Under the pieces are notes generated by a model. It made no database searches. It saw only the letters and a program-made list of their open reading frames with translations, and was not told where the DNA came from. Positions 7,201 to 7,849 of a stretch of DNA of 7,849 nucleotides are shown here, one piece after another. Source of the DNA: Aquimarina sp. (lineage in GTDB: Bacteria; Bacteroidota; Bacteroidia; Flavobacteriales; Flavobacteriaceae); the NCBI GenBank assembly GCA_020628975.1, contig JAHDEF010000016.1, positions 1 to 7,849 of the forward strand, given 5' to 3'. Position numbers and translations under genes: made by a program. The stretch's first letter is position 1; the number at the start of each line of letters is the position of its first letter.

Positions 7201-7399
7201 GTTCAACTTTATTTCATTAGGGGCTATTGCGTCGATTATGATGACTTATTTTGGAGTTAACTTTTATTTATCAGGATTGCATTCTTACGCTAGTGGTGAT
7301 CAGGCGATAACTCCACAGTTTGTTTGGAATGCTGTAGTTATTGTATTGGTATTAGGAGCTGTTTCTTTTTGGAGGTATCGTGTACATTACAAAAAGTAA
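4220..7399 (+). CDS. ccsBA: fused cytochrome c biogenesis protein CcsBA (ResB-ResC fusion), system II
   Basis: This 1059-residue inner-membrane protein exports heme and attaches it to CXXCH motifs of c-type cytochromes. The ResB/CcsB part (1-460) has membrane segments near 22-42, 56-73 and 87-105, a large periplasmic domain (about 106-438) and a segment near 440-459. A further hydrophobic segment (479-497) ends in DIQAQ, like an internal signal peptide, and is followed by a second soluble region (500-753). The ResC/CcsA part (755-1052) has about eight to nine segments. It includes the WWD heme-binding motif (about 951-967, with WGRYWGWDPKETW) and the conserved GHAPWSDAYES (813-823). By analogy with characterised CcsBA proteins, the heme-ligand histidines are His91 and His982 (membrane) and His884 and His1021 (periplasmic). 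All are present, so the protein looks functional. It stands alone, divergent from the DUF2520 gene, and no c-type cytochrome is encoded beside it. Length is normal for Bacteroidota. Confidence 0.96.
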   Translation: MSQKQTTSLQQRLINLIFSTRLMAMLFIAFAVAMGIGTFIENDHGTPAARILVYNAWWFEAIMVLFVINFIGNIKRYQLYKKEKWMTLTLHLSFILILIGAFVTRYIGYEGMMPISEGETTNQFLSQKTYITTLIDGSIDGELMRKTVRQPVEFSEYTQRQNNFTYRTDFKGQPITIKYKKYIKGAEEGLVPSEDGDLHLKMVEAGGGQRHDHYLKAGEVSNIHNILFAFNKPTPGAINIGYDNGKYTIDAPFEGTYMRMADQKQGAVAKDSLQPLQMRSLYNMAGTQFVFPEDAVKGVYDVMDVPNEGNNPQNALILEVSTNGETKEVKLLGGQGYANNLKEYSIGGLDFKMAYGSKSLELPFSLKLNDFIADKYPGTDNVYSAYKSKLEVVDDGKNEPYEIFMNHVLDHKGYRFFQASFPPDEKGTILSVNYDFWGTWITYIGYFLLYIGLMGILLIKGSRFKDLEEMLKGVKLKKAALSVLILLGGFFASDIQAQTSVLEAPQRPNKKQLDSIIKSNAVSVEHAEKFGSLVIQDDGGRMKPINTFSSELLRKLSKKDNYQGLTSDQVMLSMIENPFVWYNVPIIYIKKENDSIRKILGTPKGEKRVALIDLFDKKGNYKLEPYLQQASSTNTPSNFEKDFLRTHEKFYLLNSALSGGVLSIFPKKDDPNNKWFAPPALNEAGFKGVDSVFTKHIVPIYKESLVDARKSGNYKKADEYLTVIKNFQKKYGSDVMPSDKKIQTEILYNKYDIFKKLFVYYMLGGLALLIFVILNIFWDNKFIRLLVGIGKIAILLMFFAHTAGLIYRWYISGHAPWSDAYESMIYVAWATQFFGLALGRKSDLTIGATAFVTSIILMVAHWSWMDPAIANLQPVLNSYWLMIHVAVIVASYGPFILGAILGALALLLIIFTTKKNKKKMALNIKEITIVNEMALTIGLVMLTIGNFLGGQWANESWGRYWGWDPKETWALISIMVYAFVIHMRYVPGLRGRWWFNFISLGAIASIMMTYFGVNFYLSGLHSYASGDQAITPQFVWNAVVIVLVLGAVSFWRYRVHYKK

Positions 7400-7488
7400 T
7401 TATATAAGAGGTAGGGCTTAGTCATCGTAAAGCGTTTAACATATATAAAGGTCTTTGGCCTGAATACATAATACGATTTAGTTAAAGT

Positions 7489-7522
7489 AAAAAGCATCGA
7501 TCGTGGTATTCGGTGCTTTTTT
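7489..7522 (+). terminator. intrinsic terminator downstream of ccsBA
   Basis: An 11-bp stem, AAAAAGCATCG (7489-7499) with CGGTGCTTTTT (7511-7521), has one G-U pair and an 11-base loop, and ends in a run of six T (7517-7522). This is a standard Rho-independent terminator 90 bases after the ccsBA stop. The A-rich left arm pairing with the T-run means that it may also act on transcripts from the other strand. The stretch 7400-7488 shows no gene. Confidence 0.8.
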
Positions 7523-7523
7523 G

Positions 7524-7849
7524 TTCTAGTAAAGAAGTATTGTTATAAGAGAAAATTGATCAATCTGAAAAGTGGTGGGACATTTGGTTTATTTCGTGTG
7601 TCACTTCGCGAATTTTGCAAAAATTATAGTGGAGTCTCCTTCACAGGGAATTTGAAATTATTCCTTTAAATGGGAAAATATTAATTTAGTTTAGGGGATT
7701 CTACCTACGTGAAAATGACAGTTTAGTTGTCTACAATTTTATGGTTGATCTAAGAAAACCTTTTGTGTGATCAGATAATTTGATAAGTATATCGATTTTT
7801 GAATTCTCAATGTTACTTGGCTGACTTCAAATCTTTAATTAAACTAGGA
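7524..7849. other. gene-free stretch with degenerate palindromic segments
   Basis: No convincing coding region is seen on either strand. The longest plus-strand open stretch (7472-7666) runs through the ccsBA terminator and lacks an ATG, so it is not a credible gene. Several short symmetric pieces are present: the palindrome TTCGCGAA (7605-7612), a near-palindrome AATTTTGCAAAAATT (7611-7625), and a 7-bp hairpin AGGGAAT / ATTCCTT (7645-7651 with 7660-7666, one G-U pair, eight-base loop). A stretch at 7698-7719 (ATTCTACCTACGTGAAAAT, then GAC) resembles a worn copy of the ATTCC...GGAAT plus GACA type of interspersed palindrome. This could be the remnant of a dispersed repeat or the regulatory region of a gene beyond the window. 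Confidence 0.45.

Noticed and set aside
7449..7461. Small hairpin AGGTC / GGCCT after ccsBA
   Set aside because: It has a 5-bp stem with a three-base loop, one G-U pair and no T-run; the better terminator lies just downstream.
7472..7669. 65-codon open stretch downstream of ccsBA
   Set aside because: It has no ATG start, runs through the intrinsic terminator and matches no family.
7687..7770. Short plus-strand open stretch around the ATG at 7741
   Set aside because: Only about 27 codons lie between stops, and nine after the ATG; no recognisable product or ribosome binding site.

Overview
The window looks like chromosomal DNA from a member of the Flavobacteriaceae (Bacteroidota). It is AT-rich, its start codons are preceded by A-rich stretches instead of strong Shine-Dalgarno sites, and one promoter carries a perfect match to the Bacteroidota -7 element TAnnTTTG. 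The proteins also fit this group: a fused ResB-ResC (CcsBA) cytochrome c assembly protein of about 1060 residues, a DUF2520 oxidoreductase-like protein overlapping kdsC, and a protein with the 'HGVHSPFVF' signature known from flavobacterial methyltransferases. I see no mobile element, phage gene, CRISPR array, tRNA or rRNA.

Layout. Positions 1-300 (minus) hold the N-terminal half of a PduO-type cobalamin adenosyltransferase, cut by the window edge. A 163-bp divergent gap with a 10-bp perfect inverted repeat leads to an orphan lipoprotein (464-1609, plus). This meets, tail to tail with only 5 bp between, a minus-strand block. In transcription order the block is: DUF2520 Rossmann protein (4103-3345), kdsC (3361-2828, overlapping by 17 bp), a 144-bp gap with a 14-bp tandem repeat, a DUF1905/YdeI-like protein (2683-2195), and, 7 bp on, a shrunken methyltransferase-like protein (2187-1615). 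Divergent from this block, ccsBA (4220-7399, plus) has its own promoter and a clear intrinsic terminator. The last ~330 bp hold no gene that I can support.

How the genes fit together. Most of the window is housekeeping envelope and respiration: KdsC makes Kdo for lipopolysaccharide, CcsBA exports and attaches heme to c-type cytochromes, and the adenosyltransferase supplies coenzyme B12. The two small genes after kdsC form a tight pair and are accessory in character. I did not find a clearly new multi-gene system. The most interesting items are the methyltransferase-like protein that has kept its family ends but lost its SAM-binding core, the orphan lipoprotein with an apparent internal duplication, and the inverted repeat between the two divergent genes at the left end.
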